From positions 1 through 64,000 of the forward strand of contig CAIYDQ010000247.1 in assembly GCA_903925075.1 (NCBI GenBank): a stretch of 64,000 nucleotides of DNA, given 5' to 3'. Shown piece after piece: positions 1 to 8,506 of the stretch (position 1 is the first letter of the stretch; the number at the start of each line of letters is the position of its first letter). Position numbers and translations under genes: made by a program. The notes beneath the pieces were generated by a model. It was not told where the DNA came from, did no database searches, and worked only from the letters and a program-made list of their open reading frames with translations. The DNA is from an uncultured Geobacter sp. (GTDB taxonomy: Bacteria; Desulfobacterota; Desulfuromonadia; Geobacterales; Geobacteraceae).

Positions 1-3
1 ATA

Positions 4-48
4 CCTCCCATACCTCCCCGACCTCCCATACCTCCCATACCTCCCATA
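4..48. repeat. 9-bp tandem repeat, five units
   Basis: Five head-to-tail copies of a 9-bp unit (CCTCCCATA; the second copy is CCTCCCCGA) sit at the left edge. On the minus strand they read as Tyr-Gly-Arg or Gly-Gly-Met triplets without a stop, and an ATG at 57-55 would open such a frame running out of the window. The repeat could therefore be the start of a low-complexity protein gene lying mostly to the left. No convincing ribosome site precedes that ATG, so only the repeat is called. Confidence 0.6.
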
Positions 49-243
49 AAAGCCCATGCCTCTACCGGAAGGCAGCGCCCCTCGCCATCCCCGCCGTCCG
101 GCAAGCACACCCACAACCCGCCGCAAACTCGGTTCTGGCACGTTCTTGGCAAAGCCTCGAACGGCGGCCGTCGGGACCGAAGGCCGATGCCGCCTTCCAT
201 GCGCGCCGCGCTCGGCGCGAACAAACCCTATTCGAGGTGAGCT

Positions 244-1530
244 ATGACGACCGTAGAAAAGAGTACCGGTTACCGATGGCTGGTGTTGGCGGCGGGCTGC
301 TTGGCGATTTGCTCCATTTACATCGACATGATCGTCTATGCCCCGATCCTCGGGGAGATCGCCAAGAGGCTGCACGTCGAGATCGGCGCCGCCACCAACC
401 TGATGATGGGTTTCGTGCTCTCCATCGCCTGCGTGCTTATCTGGGGCGGGGTCGTCTGCGACAAATTCGGCATAACCGCCGCCGTGGTCCTGGGCCTGCT
501 CTGCTCGACCGTGCCGACCGCGCTCATCCCCTGGATAGGCGACAGCTTCGCCGCAGTTTTGCTGGCGCGGCTGGTTCAAGGCGCATCGGTGGGCTTCGTC
601 TTCGCCACCATTGGTCCGATCCTCGCCCTGTGGTTTCCTCCCAAGGAGCACGGCATGGCCAGCGGCCTTTTGATCGGCTCGATCTCGCTTGGCTGCGCCA
701 TCGGCGTCTTCGTATCTCCCGCGGTGCTCGCCATGACCGGGAGCTGGCAGAAGACCGTTTTCATACTGGGCCTGCCGGGGTGGGCGGCCATCGTTCTCGC
801 CATCTTGGCGACCAGGAAAACCCCGCCCATGCTCGTGAACGGACCGGCCCCGCTCCCGTCCGGCGCAGCCCCCGAGACAATGACCTATCTGAGCGCCCTG
901 ATGAGCCCGGTGACTTGGCTGGGATCGCTGGTGGTATTTTGCAACGCCTGGGCCATGTACTGCCTTTACAACCTGGTCCCGCCGTACCTGGCCGCCAATG
1001 CGCCGATGGGGCTGGGCCTGGGAGCGGAGATGTCCGGCAGGCTCTCGATAGCGGTGACGATAATTGGCTTATTTGCCACCATCGCCGGGGGGTACTTCTT
1101 CGACAAGGTGGCCAAGGGCGATTCGAGGTTGGCGGCGGTGCTGGGCTTCCTGATTTCGGCCTGCATCGTGGTCATCTTGTTGCCGGCGGTGTCGGCCAAC
1201 GTCGCCGTACTGGCCTTGTGCCTGTTGGTCTCCGGTTGGGGGATACCTTTCATGGGGCCGTCCATCAGCGCCTTTATCCTGACCAATTACCCTCCGAGCA
1301 TCGTCGGCAGGATGATCGGTTGGTGGTTTGGCTTCGGCACCTTCGGAGGGGCTGCGGGGCTGTACGTCGGAGGGATGACCATCGGCAGATCCGGCAACTT
1401 CTATCTGGCGATCGGCCTGATATCGGTGGCGTCCCTTCTCGGCGCCGTGCTCGTCCTTTTCCTGAAGCCCAGCCGGCAAGCGGCGCTCGCGGCCGCCGGC
1501 GCGGAGGCGAATGAACTGCAGCCGTCATGA
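244..1530 (+). CDS. MFS transporter, 428 aa
   Basis: Major facilitator superfamily permease of the inner membrane. The protein is hydrophobic throughout, with about twelve membrane segments in two halves separated by a loop near residues 195-215, the usual MFS size and layout. The loop after the second helix (about residues 73-80, CDKFGI) fits the MFS signature position after TM2. A GAGGTGA ribosome site at 234-240 sets the start. Substrate cannot be told from the sequence; the nearest feel is the anion or oxalate/formate-type MFS group, which is inference. It stands alone and converges with the next gene; the 3' end overlaps a direct-repeat copy (1512-1531). Confidence 0.85.
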   Translation: MTTVEKSTGYRWLVLAAGCLAICSIYIDMIVYAPILGEIAKRLHVEIGAATNLMMGFVLSIACVLIWGGVVCDKFGITAAVVLGLLCSTVPTALIPWIGDSFAAVLLARLVQGASVGFVFATIGPILALWFPPKEHGMASGLLIGSISLGCAIGVFVSPAVLAMTGSWQKTVFILGLPGWAAIVLAILATRKTPPMLVNGPAPLPSGAAPETMTYLSALMSPVTWLGSLVVFCNAWAMYCLYNLVPPYLAANAPMGLGLGAEMSGRLSIAVTIIGLFATIAGGYFFDKVAKGDSRLAAVLGFLISACIVVILLPAVSANVAVLALCLLVSGWGIPFMGPSISAFILTNYPPSIVGRMIGWWFGFGTFGGAAGLYVGGMTIGRSGNFYLAIGLISVASLLGAVLVLFLKPSRQAALAAAGAEANELQPS

Positions 1531-1531
1531 A
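1512..1531 (+). repeat. Left copy of 20-bp direct repeat flanking the 993-aa gene
   Basis: A 20-bp sequence beginning TGAACTGCAGCC and ending TCATGAA recurs at 4733-4752 in the same orientation with one mismatch. The left copy covers the last codons and stop of the MFS gene. The two copies bracket 3.2 kb holding a single gene. Confidence 0.5.
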
Positions 1532-1538
1532 AGATGAC

Positions 1539-1588
1539 AAGTTGTCCGCCGCTCCGACAGATGGACGCTGCGGCGGACAGCTTGTCCT
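1539..1588. repeat. Long hairpin after the MFS gene
   Basis: GACAAGTTGTCCGCCGC is followed by its near-perfect reverse complement (one mismatch in 17) a few bases on. There is no T-run, so it is not a classical terminator. The right arm contains GGACAGCTTGTCC, the same words that make up the 21-bp minisatellite at 5447-5782, suggesting a shared origin. Confidence 0.55.
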
Positions 1589-1654
1589 CAACTCCACGCA
1601 AGGCCCCTTGACAATGCCACGGCCTTTGCCGTTGCCGCCGCGTCGCGCGATCCT

Positions 1655-4636
1655 TCACCTCTTCTTCTTGACTCCGCCGGCTGTTGGCTCGCCGGGTCCC
1701 CATTCGCCCGGCCGGTAAAGGAAGTTGTGGTCGCGATGGAACCACAGCATCGGTTTCAGCATTTTTTTTCGATTCTTCTGGGGGATGATAACCTCCCGCC
1801 ACTCCAGTTCGGTGTGGATGTCGCTGGTGATATCCCGCAGCCACAGCTTCTTCTCCGCGCGGCTGTAGTCGAAACAGTACCACTTGCCGTCTCGCTTGGA
1901 CGGAATCACCCGGCCACTCCTGATCTTGCTGGAGAATTTATTGTTGCTGACGTTGTAGAACGACTGAGTGCGGCCGTCTCCCAGCACTATCAGCATGGTA
2001 TCGGTCGAGGACGAGAAGCCGTGGACCCGCTCCGGCTCGTAAAGCCCCAAACTGATGGATCTATCGTAGCACTTGACAAACTTCAGCTCGCTGTCTCTCT
2101 GAATCAGCCACTTGTCCTCAAGGCAGTACAAAAAACTGTTCGCGCTGTCGAATTTATAGATTTTGGACTTCGCCCTTACGTGCGCTTTCACCGAGAGGTT
2201 CCGGTTCACCTGCCAATTGTCGCCCTCGCCTTGAATCAGGAAACGATCCGGGCGACTCCCCCAGCGCCACATCTTCAACTCCTTACGGTTCCCTATTTGC
2301 AGCGTCAGCATGGTCCCCTTTGGGGCCAGCCGCGTCTTAATCACTTTCCAGGGACCGCGACTCTCGGCGCGCTTGAGCAGCAGGTAGTAGTCGGTATCCC
2401 GCTCGCTCGAGGCGAAAACGGCTTCGAGTTCGAACCCCTCCTCGACTTCGAATCTTTGCTTCATGTCGAAGCTTGCCGTGAATGCGGCCCGCTCAATCGA
2501 CAGCTCGGCCCGCCACAACCGGTCGCCGACTTCGCGCTCGCCCTTTTTTTCCCCGAAAAGGAAAATGTCGTTTTGGGTACAGTCTAAAAAGTGCGTCTGA
2601 GAGAAGACCGGCGAGGTCATCCGGCAGGCGGCCTGGGCGGCAAAATCGATCATGACGTAGCTGTCAGGGCCGTCTTTCAAGAAGAACTTCTGCTCACCGG
2701 AGAAGGCAAGGATCAGAGGCGGCGGCGTGACCAGATCGATGGGGAGCTCGTCCGACATCTCCAACGTCAGTGGTTCCCAAGCGATGTGGAAGGGTTCGGC
2801 GAACTCCGCCTCGACGGCCTCCCTGGCGGCGATGTCGGCGATCTCATGCCGCAGGTGCGCCGCCTTCTCGCCGTTGCCGATCTGCAATGCCTCGCGGTAC
2901 TCCGCCAGCGGCTGATCGGGGTCCTGCTCCGGAATCAATCGAGCCAGCCGTCCTTCCATGATCCGCGCCAGTTCCCGGCGCTCTTCAACGGGAAGCACCG
3001 ACATCCTCCTTCTAAGGCGGCCGAGGACGCAGCGCACCTCGCTAGCAGGGCACTCCGGGGCCTCGCTTTGGGCTATCAGGGCGGCGATCTCGGCCCTTGC
3101 CTTTTCCTGCTCGCCTTGCAGCAGCAGGAGGTAATCCTCCTTGAGTTCGGGCCAGGCACTGAACCAGGGTTTGAACTCCTTGAAGCTCTGGAAGCACCCT
3201 TCGGCGTTGCCCGCGGCGAGCGCCGTCTTGACCTTGACCATGCGCAGCCAGAGATCCTTGGCGCAGCGCTCGGCGGCGCTGTGGAGGCGCCTGTTCTCAT
3301 GGAGCACCGGAAAGAAAGGGGAAAGGGCGAGCACATCCCGGGCCCGGGCGCTAAACTCGGGCTGTTTCATGAGAGAGGTGACCAGGTCGAAGCACTCCGG
3401 CCAGCTTTCGTGCGAGACCAGGCCGCGCAGCGACTCCAGTTGATCGTCGAAGAGCCTGCGCCTTTGCAGCTCCTTTTCCTCGGCAAGAAGCTTGGCGACG
3501 GTGTCCCTTCTTTCCTTGTCACGCTCAAGCAGCGTGTCCAGGAGCGCAATCCGCCGCTCCCCGCTTTGTTCGCTTTCCAGCCTGGCCCAGAGCTCGGCCA
3601 AGAGCGCCTCATTGGTCTGGGCCTTGACGGCCGAGATGACGGCGCGCGCCTGCTGGCAATTGGGGTAGAGGTCCAAGGCCTCGCGGGCCAACTGCCTGGC
3701 CTCCTCCACGGCAGCCGACCGCAAGGCGGCTTGGGCCATCTGCGCCAGGGGCTCGGCCTGCGCCAACATGGCGCTCTCGATCTCTTGTTGCAGGGCGTCC
3801 AGCCCACGCAAGAAGCCTTCCTTGCCCCGGGCGATCTTCACCAGTTCCAGCGCGGCGGAGAGGTTGGCGTCCTTGAAGGAGATGTCCGCGTAGGCGAAGA
3901 GGGCCTCGAAGCCAAGCTCGGCCGGATAAAGCCCATCGAGGATGGCGCGCGCTTCCGGCAGGGAGCCGTTATGATGGTAGGCCACGGCCAGCAGTTCCCG
4001 GATGCCCTTGTCCTTGAGCACGTTTTTGGGTTGCTTCAGCAGGGTGTCGATGCAACGCTGATAGGCGCCGATCTCGTAGAGCATGATGCCGGCTGCCCGC
4101 CGCAGGAAGCGAAGATCTTCGCCGCCTTGGATCTGGAAGCCGGCCAGTACCTCCTCCGCCGCCGCGTAATCGTACTGCTCCATCAGGTCCTGGGCCTTCT
4201 TGAGCGCATGCTTGGCCGAAAGAGCCGCCCCGGTTTGCCGGTGCCCTCTGGCTCGAAGACTCTTTTCCCGGTTGCGTTTCGATTCCTCCCTTTCCGGGTA
4301 CAGCGGCGCCGCCGTCTCCACACGCTCGATCGCCTCCCTGGAGAGGGCGGTCAAATCGGAATGGCAGGCGTCAATCGAAGGGAGCATGCGGTGCTTGATC
4401 AGGATGATGTTTGGACTCGCGGGGTGGGGGATCAGGTAAAAGGAGTCGCCGTAGTGCTCGAGAAGCAGGCTCTGGAGCCTGTTCTTGAGCTGGTAGCCCC
4501 GCTCCCGATCGGTCTCGGAGAGCATCAGCTTGGTGGGGTTGACCTTCTTGATCAGAGTGATGATTTCCAGCGAGGACGGCACCTGCGGCGATCCGAGGAC
4601 GTTCTCCGAGGCAGTGACGTAGTTTTCCCATTTCAC
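1655..4636 (-). CDS. Unrecognised 993-aa protein, TPR-like helices plus C-terminal beta-rich domain
   Basis: No family is recognised. The N-terminal 115 residues look mixed alpha/beta. Residues about 120-600 are almost entirely charged amphipathic helix with Ala/Leu/Glu spacing reminiscent of TPR arrays (for example around residues 150-260). Residues about 640-990 are beta-rich with aromatic-ended strands, as in a propeller or repeated sandwich. No signal peptide or membrane segment is seen, so it is probably cytoplasmic. The start is GTG at 4636, preceded by GGAGGG at good spacing. A promoter lies at 4687-4714. It is a single gene converging on the MFS gene and bracketed by direct repeats. 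A scaffold role would be guesswork. Confidence 0.75.
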   Translation of the reverse strand: MKWENYVTASENVLGSPQVPSSLEIITLIKKVNPTKLMLSETDRERGYQLKNRLQSLLLEHYGDSFYLIPHPASPNIILIKHRMLPSIDACHSDLTALSREAIERVETAAPLYPEREESKRNREKSLRARGHRQTGAALSAKHALKKAQDLMEQYDYAAAEEVLAGFQIQGGEDLRFLRRAAGIMLYEIGAYQRCIDTLLKQPKNVLKDKGIRELLAVAYHHNGSLPEARAILDGLYPAELGFEALFAYADISFKDANLSAALELVKIARGKEGFLRGLDALQQEIESAMLAQAEPLAQMAQAALRSAAVEEARQLAREALDLYPNCQQARAVISAVKAQTNEALLAELWARLESEQSGERRIALLDTLLERDKERRDTVAKLLAEEKELQRRRLFDDQLESLRGLVSHESWPECFDLVTSLMKQPEFSARARDVLALSPFFPVLHENRRLHSAAERCAKDLWLRMVKVKTALAAGNAEGCFQSFKEFKPWFSAWPELKEDYLLLLQGEQEKARAEIAALIAQSEAPECPASEVRCVLGRLRRRMSVLPVEERRELARIMEGRLARLIPEQDPDQPLAEYREALQIGNGEKAAHLRHEIADIAAREAVEAEFAEPFHIAWEPLTLEMSDELPIDLVTPPPLILAFSGEQKFFLKDGPDSYVMIDFAAQAACRMTSPVFSQTHFLDCTQNDIFLFGEKKGEREVGDRLWRAELSIERAAFTASFDMKQRFEVEEGFELEAVFASSERDTDYYLLLKRAESRGPWKVIKTRLAPKGTMLTLQIGNRKELKMWRWGSRPDRFLIQGEGDNWQVNRNLSVKAHVRAKSKIYKFDSANSFLYCLEDKWLIQRDSELKFVKCYDRSISLGLYEPERVHGFSSSTDTMLIVLGDGRTQSFYNVSNNKFSSKIRSGRVIPSKRDGKWYCFDYSRAEKKLWLRDITSDIHTELEWREVIIPQKNRKKMLKPMLWFHRDHNFLYRPGEWGPGEPTAGGVKKKR

Positions 4637-4686
4637 GATCCATCCCTCCTTTCATCGCCATGACAGTTACGACAATTGAAGGGAAA

Positions 4687-4714
4687 AAATTATCAAATTT
4701 TAATCATTTGTCAA
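4687..4714 (-). promoter_or_regulatory. Sigma-70-type promoter for the 993-aa gene
   Basis: On the minus strand TTGACA (4714-4709), a 16-bp AT-rich spacer and TAATTT (4692-4687) lie about 50 bp upstream of the GTG start at 4636. The region is clearly more AT-rich than its surroundings. Confidence 0.55.
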
Positions 4715-4732
4715 GAGGACAAAAGAGCTCGT

Positions 4733-4752
4733 TGAACTGCAGCCCTCATGAA
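4733..4752 (+). repeat. Right copy of 20-bp direct repeat
   Basis: It matches 1512-1531 with one mismatch in 20 (G to C at position 13) and lies just upstream of the promoter of the 993-aa gene. Confidence 0.5.
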
Positions 4753-4901
4753 GCTCTTATCGCACGTGACGTTTCTGGTCGATGGAGATTTTGTCAGTTG
4801 AAATGCCGGCGTTACCCATTACCCTTGCGGATGTGCTTGCGCTAATATCCGGACGACAACAACATACAACCCTATATTCGCTCAGGCGAAGAGGAGGTGT
4901 A

Positions 4902-5318
4902 ATGGGTAAAAGAATCCAGCGGAATTATCGAACCATGAACCCGGGCAGGTTCCACGCCTTCAACCAGAAGGTCAAGAACGGGCTGACCGCACACGCGAAC
5001 CTCCCGGAGTCGACGTGGGCGGCGAACACGACACTGATGCCGTCGTATCTGTCCACGTCGGACAAACATGACGCGGTTTACCACGAATCCATGCACGGTA
5101 GCAGGCTGATCATTTCGGAGCGCGAGATCCTCCAGGCGCAACTGATCATCCAACTGGACGAGATCGCGTTGGTGTTGGAAGCAACGGCTGTCCGCAACCC
5201 GGACGTGCTTCTCGCCTCGGGATTCGATCTTACTAAGGACCAAAGGAGTTCCGCCAGGGCAAAGGGAAACCTGCCAGCTTCGCAAGAAGCGAAGATCAAC
5301 GCCGAACAATCTGCTTAG
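4902..5318 (+). CDS. Conserved hypothetical protein, 138 aa
   Basis: A small basic protein beginning MGKRIQRNYRTMNPGRFHAF. The start at 4902 is chosen because GAGGAGGTG lies seven bases upstream; the frame is open further upstream but without a ribosome site. The central part (about residues 45-95) is alpha-helical, and no membrane segment or signal peptide is seen. It resembles a family of short uncharacterised proteins I associate with Geobacter, but no function is known to me. It stands between an AT-rich intergenic stretch and the first minisatellite. Confidence 0.7.
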   Translation: MGKRIQRNYRTMNPGRFHAFNQKVKNGLTAHANLPESTWAANTTLMPSYLSTSDKHDAVYHESMHGSRLIISEREILQAQLIIQLDEIALVLEATAVRNPDVLLASGFDLTKDQRSSARAKGNLPASQEAKINAEQSA

Positions 5319-5446
5319 GTGGTACGCACGGACTTAGCGCAAGCACAGTGGGGGTTGTCGCCGGGCAACCCCTTCATATTGGCTCTGTAACTCCCTCCCT
5401 TCTATCCGCCGCTACCGAGGACTTTCCCCTCGACCAACAACTCATC

Positions 5447-5782
5447 CTCTGCTCCGAGTAGCTTGTCCGCAGCTCCGAGTAGTTTGTCTGCTACTCCGGA
5501 CAGCTTGTCCGCTGCTCCGAGTAGCTTGTCTGCTGCTCCGGGCAGCTTGTCTGCTGCTCCGAGTAGCTTGTCTGCTGCTCCGGACAGCTTGTCCGCTGCT
5601 CCGAGTAGCTTGTCTGCTCCTCCGGGCAGCTTGTCTGCTGCTCCGAGTAGCTTGTCTGCTGCTCCGGACAGCTTGTCCGCTGCTCCGAGTAGCTTGTCTG
5701 CTGCTCCGGACAGCTTGTCCGCTGCTCCGAGTAGCTTGTCTGCTGCTCCGGGTAGTTTGTCTGCTCCTCCGGGTAGCTTGTC
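5447..5782. repeat. 21-bp minisatellite, 16 units
   Basis: Sixteen head-to-tail 21-bp units follow the consensus TCTGCTGCTCCGAGTAGCTTG. Two sub-types (GAGTAG, and GGACAG or GGGCAG) largely alternate, so the higher-order period is often 42 bp. Because 21 is a multiple of three, frames stay open on both strands: Asp-Lys-Leu heptads on the minus strand and Ser-Leu-Ser-Ala-Ala-Pro on the plus strand. No ribosome site precedes any of these frames, so they are not called as genes. The element fills most of the 636-bp gap between two genes. Confidence 0.9.
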
Positions 5783-5954
5783 ACTAGCAGCAGATGATTT
5801 TTTCTTGCGATGTCGGAAAGTAACGTGCTGAGAGGAGTCAAAGGGCGACGACGATAGGCAACGATGGAGTGCCGTTAAGGGAGCTGACAGTTGTGCATTT
5901 GATCTAACCAAGGTTCAAACCTGAGTTTCGAATGCGCCCGCCAGCGCCCGGCGC

Positions 5955-6767
5955 TCACCCCAAGGCCGGGCTTCCCAGGCTGAAGATGTGCCTGGGGGCA
6001 TACGCCGCGTCGCTTCCCAGGCACATGAGCGTGTGGCTTTCGATTATCAGGAAATCATAAGCGGCGAAAAGCATGGCGGCGACGACGTTTCGGAAAGGAA
6101 CATAGGAAAACACCGCCGTGTCCGGCCCGATCTGCGCCAGAGCCGCCTTCAGCAGCTCCTCTACCAGTTCTGGAGGAGTGTCGACGCCCACCCACGGGCC
6201 GAGTTGAGCCATGCCGCAACTCCATTGCTGCATTACCAGAAAAGAGTTGCCGCAGGCGATAACCTTCCCCTGCTCCGAAACCATCCCCATCAGTTTCTCT
6301 CTTCGGTCCCCCCAACAGGCCAGATCAAGCGACAGCATGCTGTCCAGGTCCATCGACGCGCGCTGCGTAAGGCCGGCCCGGCCGAATCCGATCCATTGAT
6401 TGATGGTATCGACCGCCACAAACCCCATTTTCTGGTATATCCATCTGCCCGCCTCGGTAGCCGCAAGCCAGATGGTTCGCACACCGGCCGACCTCAGCGC
6501 CTCCATTGCGCAGGTGGTGAGCGTTTTGCCGATTCCTCTCCCCCGGCTGTCCTGCCGGACGATAAGATTGCCGATCCAGCCGCTTCTCCCGTGTGCTATG
6601 GAGGTGACGAACGCCACCGGCTCCCCGGCATCTTTACAGACAAAGCACCCTTCAGGGAACTCGCGCAACAGGAACTCGAATTGCCACTTGTCGCAGATCG
6701 AACCTTCGCTGGCGTAAATTTCCAAAAAAGCGTCGATGTCATCATGTACAAAGGGTGCGATATGAAT
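5955..6767 (-). CDS. GNAT family N-acetyltransferase, probable ATT start
   Basis: An acetyltransferase of the GNAT superfamily, transferring acetyl from acetyl-CoA to an unknown amine. The acetyl-CoA loop is seen as QDSRGRGIGKTL (about residues 72-83), after a beta strand IGNLIV and before the helix CAMEALRSAG. A second C-terminal half (about 140-270) is present, as in GNAT proteins with an extra domain. The first ATG, GTG or TTG in frame is TTG at 6725, which would cut off the first strand. Extending to the upstream stop adds IHIAPFVHDDIDAF, a typical GNAT N-terminus, beginning at an ATT codon (6767) directly after AGGTGATC. I therefore place the start at ATT, as known for infC. A TTG-started or decayed version is the alternative. 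Confidence 0.7.
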   Translation of the reverse strand: MHIAPFVHDDIDAFLEIYASEGSICDKWQFEFLLREFPEGCFVCKDAGEPVAFVTSIAHGRSGWIGNLIVRQDSRGRGIGKTLTTCAMEALRSAGVRTIWLAATEAGRWIYQKMGFVAVDTINQWIGFGRAGLTQRASMDLDSMLSLDLACWGDRREKLMGMVSEQGKVIACGNSFLVMQQWSCGMAQLGPWVGVDTPPELVEELLKAALAQIGPDTAVFSYVPFRNVVAAMLFAAYDFLIIESHTLMCLGSDAAYAPRHIFSLGSPALG

Positions 6768-6898
6768 AGATCACCTTGGGGCTGGCTAGTTGCGACGGCC
6801 GAAAGTCCCCCCCTCCCCTTACAGCGGGAGGGGGTCAGGAGAGTGGGGAAATTACCGAATAGGAAGCCACCGGCAAAGGGCAAACCGGACGACGGCGG

Positions 6899-7348
6899 CT
6901 AGGCGAGGATGCTCACCGTGCTGCTGTCGGCAGTCGTGCCGCTATCGGCAGTCGTGCCGGCAGTGCTTTGGGCATTGGCGGTTGTCGTGGAGGCTCCTCC
7001 GCCGTGGCGGTGATGGTGCCCGCCTTTTTGCGTTTTCAGGTCCGATTGGATTTTCGCAAAAGCGCTTTGCGCATCGGAGAGATTTCCCGATTGCAGCGCC
7101 TGACCCAAAGCGGCCACGTCCTTTGACATCGTGGTGCCGCTGTTGCTGCCGTTGCTTCCATTACCGCCGTTGCCGGCACCGTTTTGCCCTTGCCCCTTGA
7201 GGCTTTGCAGATCCGAAAAAGCCGTCTGCGCGGTGGCAAGGTCGCCCGACTGAAGCGCGGCGCCAAGCTGGCTGAAATCCTGCTTACGTTGCTGCATGTT
7301 AGCTTGCCACGCCTGCATCCCGCTGTTTGAAACGCCTGAAATTGTCAT
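6899..7348 (-). CDS. Small secreted-looking Ser/Thr/Gly-rich protein with two duplicated helices, 149 aa
   Basis: It begins MTISGVSNSG at 7348, preceded by GGGGAG; an upstream in-frame ATG has no such site. Two copies of a helical motif occur, QQRKQDFSQLGAALQSGDL (about residues 19-37) and KDVAALGQALQSGNLSDAQ (about 76-94), each followed by an Ala-rich helix. They are joined by a Gly/Asn/Ser linker, and a His-rich patch (HHHRHGG) lies near residue 111. The family is widespread in soil bacteria but uncharacterised as far as I know. There is no classical signal peptide. The His patch could bind metal, which is inference. Confidence 0.7.
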   Translation of the reverse strand: MTISGVSNSGMQAWQANMQQRKQDFSQLGAALQSGDLATAQTAFSDLQSLKGQGQNGAGNGGNGSNGSNSGTTMSKDVAALGQALQSGNLSDAQSAFAKIQSDLKTQKGGHHHRHGGGASTTTANAQSTAGTTADSGTTADSSTVSILA

Positions 7349-7566
7349 AGCTGAACTCCCCTGGTCGTGATTATGATGCTGAAGCATCTATGCTCCGTAT
7401 ATCGGAAACAAATAAGGAAGAATGTTGTAAAAAAAAAGGATTTGCGGCCCGCCGTCTAAACAATGAGCTCGGCGGAAAGCGCGCGGGAGACAAAACGCTT
7501 GTTAAATTAGCAGGCATACAGTAACTTACCAGAAAAACAGCCGTTGGATTCAAAAGGAGAGGGAAG

Positions 7567-8391
7567 ATGAACCTGATTGAGGTCAACCGCCAGACATGCA
7601 ACCACGACGGCATCTGCGCCGCAGTATGCCCGATCAAGGTGATCGATTTTGAGGAAGGGGGATACCCGAGCGCCGTGGCCGAGGCCGACGAACTATGCAT
7701 CCGATGCGGGCATTGCGTGGCGGCCTGCCCGAACCAGAGCCTGGAGCATCGGGACATCGCAACGGAGATGTGCCCGCCGGTGCGAAAGGAGTTGCGGCTT
7801 TCGGCGGAGCACTGCGAGCATTTCCTGCGCAGCCGCCGCTCGATCAGGGTCTACCGCCAGGAATCGGTTCCCCGCGAGACGCTGGGCAAGCTGATCGAGG
7901 TGGCCCGCTACGCCCCGACCGGCAAGAACTCCCAATGCGTGGAATGGCTGGTGCTGGACGACCGGGAGAAATTGCACCGACTGGCAACGATAGTCTGCGA
8001 CTGGATGCGCTGGCTGGAGGCGAACCTGCCCGATCTTGCCAAAACCATGCGCGTGGACTGGGCCATAGCCGGATGGGAGCGGGGAGACGACATCTTTTTA
8101 CGAAGCGCGCCCGCGCTGATCGTAGCCCACGGCGACAAGGAAAACCGCATGGTCCCTTCGGCCTGCACCATCGCCTTGACTTACCTGGAACTTGCCGCCA
8201 CCAGCATGGATCTCGGCTGCTGCTGGGCCGGATATCTGAACGCAGCCGCCACCACCTATCCGCCGATGCAAGAGGCGCTCGGCCTTCCCAGCGGGCACAA
8301 CTGCTTCGGCGCCATGATGCTCGGCTTTCCGAAGCTGCAGTATCAAAGACTCCCGCCGCGCAAGCCGCCGGTCATCACCTGGCGGCCGTGA
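7567..8391 (+). CDS. Nitroreductase-family protein with N-terminal 2[4Fe-4S] ferredoxin domain, 274 aa
   Basis: Residues 1-60 form a bacterial ferredoxin domain with two cluster motifs, CNHDGICAAVCP and CIRCGHCVAACP. Residues about 85-270 form an FMN-binding nitroreductase fold, starting with RSRRSIRVYRQ, the phosphate-binding Arg/Ser motif, and PTGKNSQ. The fusion suggests that electrons enter through ferredoxin clusters instead of NAD(P)H; the substrate is unknown. The start is set by AAGGAG at 7553. It is a single gene closed by a strong terminator at 8422-8462. Such fusions are frequent in strict anaerobes. Confidence 0.88.
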   Translation: MNLIEVNRQTCNHDGICAAVCPIKVIDFEEGGYPSAVAEADELCIRCGHCVAACPNQSLEHRDIATEMCPPVRKELRLSAEHCEHFLRSRRSIRVYRQESVPRETLGKLIEVARYAPTGKNSQCVEWLVLDDREKLHRLATIVCDWMRWLEANLPDLAKTMRVDWAIAGWERGDDIFLRSAPALIVAHGDKENRMVPSACTIALTYLELAATSMDLGCCWAGYLNAAATTYPPMQEALGLPSGHNCFGAMMLGFPKLQYQRLPPRKPPVITWRP

Positions 8392-8421
8392 AACGGCCGT
8401 TAATCGCGCTCTCGATCGAAA

Positions 8422-8462
8422 AACGAAAAGCCCCCCGCTTCCTTTGCGGGGGGCTTTTCGTT
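8422..8462 (+). terminator. Intrinsic terminator after the nitroreductase gene
   Basis: A perfect 17-bp inverted repeat (AACGAAAAGCCCCCCGC, 7-base loop, then its complement) ends in TTTTCGTT. It lies 30 bp after the stop and, being symmetrical, could also act on the minus strand. Confidence 0.85.
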
Positions 8463-8506
8463 AGAGCAGTTGATAAATCAGCGGCTACCATTTAGCACCT
8501 ATTTCC

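Noticed and set aside
136..151. Sigma-54-like TGGCACG-N4-TGGCA upstream of the MFS gene
   Set aside because: The GG and GC pairs are ten bases apart as needed, but the -12 element is TGGCA, not TTGCA, and no enhancer site or sigma-54 activator gene is near. Too weak to call.
5447..5782. CRISPR array
   Set aside because: Units are contiguous without unique spacers, and no cas gene is in the window.
5402..5911. Open frames across the first minisatellite as a repeat-protein gene
   Set aside because: Three overlapping frames on both strands are open simply because the unit is 21 bp. None has a ribosome site or conserved flanks.
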